From Desulfonatronospira sp. (GTDB lineage: Bacteria; Desulfobacterota; Desulfovibrionia; Desulfovibrionales; Desulfonatronovibrionaceae): DNA of 5,615 nucleotides. Below are positions 5,613 to 5,615 of the stretch, one piece after another. Both the position numbers and the translations under genes were made by a program. Under the pieces are notes generated by a model, which saw only the letters and a program-made list of their open reading frames with translations, had not been told where the DNA came from and did no database searches. The DNA is taken from contig PWGS01000035.1 in assembly GCA_003554505.1 (NCBI GenBank), forward strand, positions 1-5,615. The letters are read 5' to 3'. Each line of letters starts with the position of its first letter. The stretch's first letter is position 1.

Positions 5613-5615
5613 CAG
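5609..5615 (+). CDS. Possible start of a gene overlapping the recN stop (partial)
   Basis: ATG at 5609-5611 overlaps the recN TGA (5610-5612) as ATGA, the same coupling geometry as the toxin-antitoxin pair. A purine-rich GGAGAAGG stretch at about 5598-5605 could serve as a ribosome binding site. Only two codons (Met-Thr) are visible, so the product cannot be named. Confidence 0.4.

Overview
The window reads as bacterial chromosome from a Gram-negative, GC-rich organism. By hand count, two 60-base stretches (from 2881 and 4681) are about 68% and 62% GC. Frequent AGG arginine codons, an Opp/Dpp-type operon and the style of the RecN protein suggest a sulfate-reducer-like deltaproteobacterium (Desulfovibrionales or a relative). 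That placement is an impression from sequence style, not a measured result.

Positions 1-3202 hold the distal part of a peptide/nickel-type (Opp/Dpp family) ABC importer operon on the + strand. It contains the 3' end of the first permease, the complete second permease, and two complete ATPases. The substrate-binding protein and most of the first permease lie upstream, outside the window. The genes are tightly packed (4-nt gap, 14-nt overlap) except for a 159-bp gap between the second permease and the first ATPase. That gap carries a decaying heptanucleotide tandem repeat and a possible 19-codon mini-ORF whose stop overlaps the ATPase start. Both ATPases end early and lack the cysteine-containing C-terminal extension usual in the family.

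Positions 3203-3927 hold a compact type II toxin-antitoxin module: a Phd/YefM-type antitoxin and a PIN-domain (VapC-like) ribonuclease toxin, joined by an ATGA overlap. Its own promoter is unusually readable. It has a perfect TTGACA -35 box, a -10 box embedded in a perfect 9-bp inverted repeat with two TGTACA cores (a YefM/Phd-style autorepression operator), and a strong AGGAGG ribosome binding site. A CTGT-N8-ACAG match, the E. coli-type LexA consensus, overlaps the same promoter. The module has markedly lower GC (about 40-48% in three hand-counted 60-base stretches) than its surroundings, so it was probably acquired and inserted between the transporter operon and recN.

Positions 3928-5612 hold a short spacer and then recN, an SMC-like ATPase of double-strand-break repair. 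RecN has all its ATPase motifs but is short at the C-terminus. Its stop overlaps a possible next start codon (ATGA at 5609), suggesting that the operon continues past the window edge.

I see no tRNA, rRNA, CRISPR array, insertion sequence or phage gene. Nothing here clearly amounts to a new system. The most interesting point is the layered regulatory region in front of the toxin-antitoxin genes, next to a DNA-repair gene.
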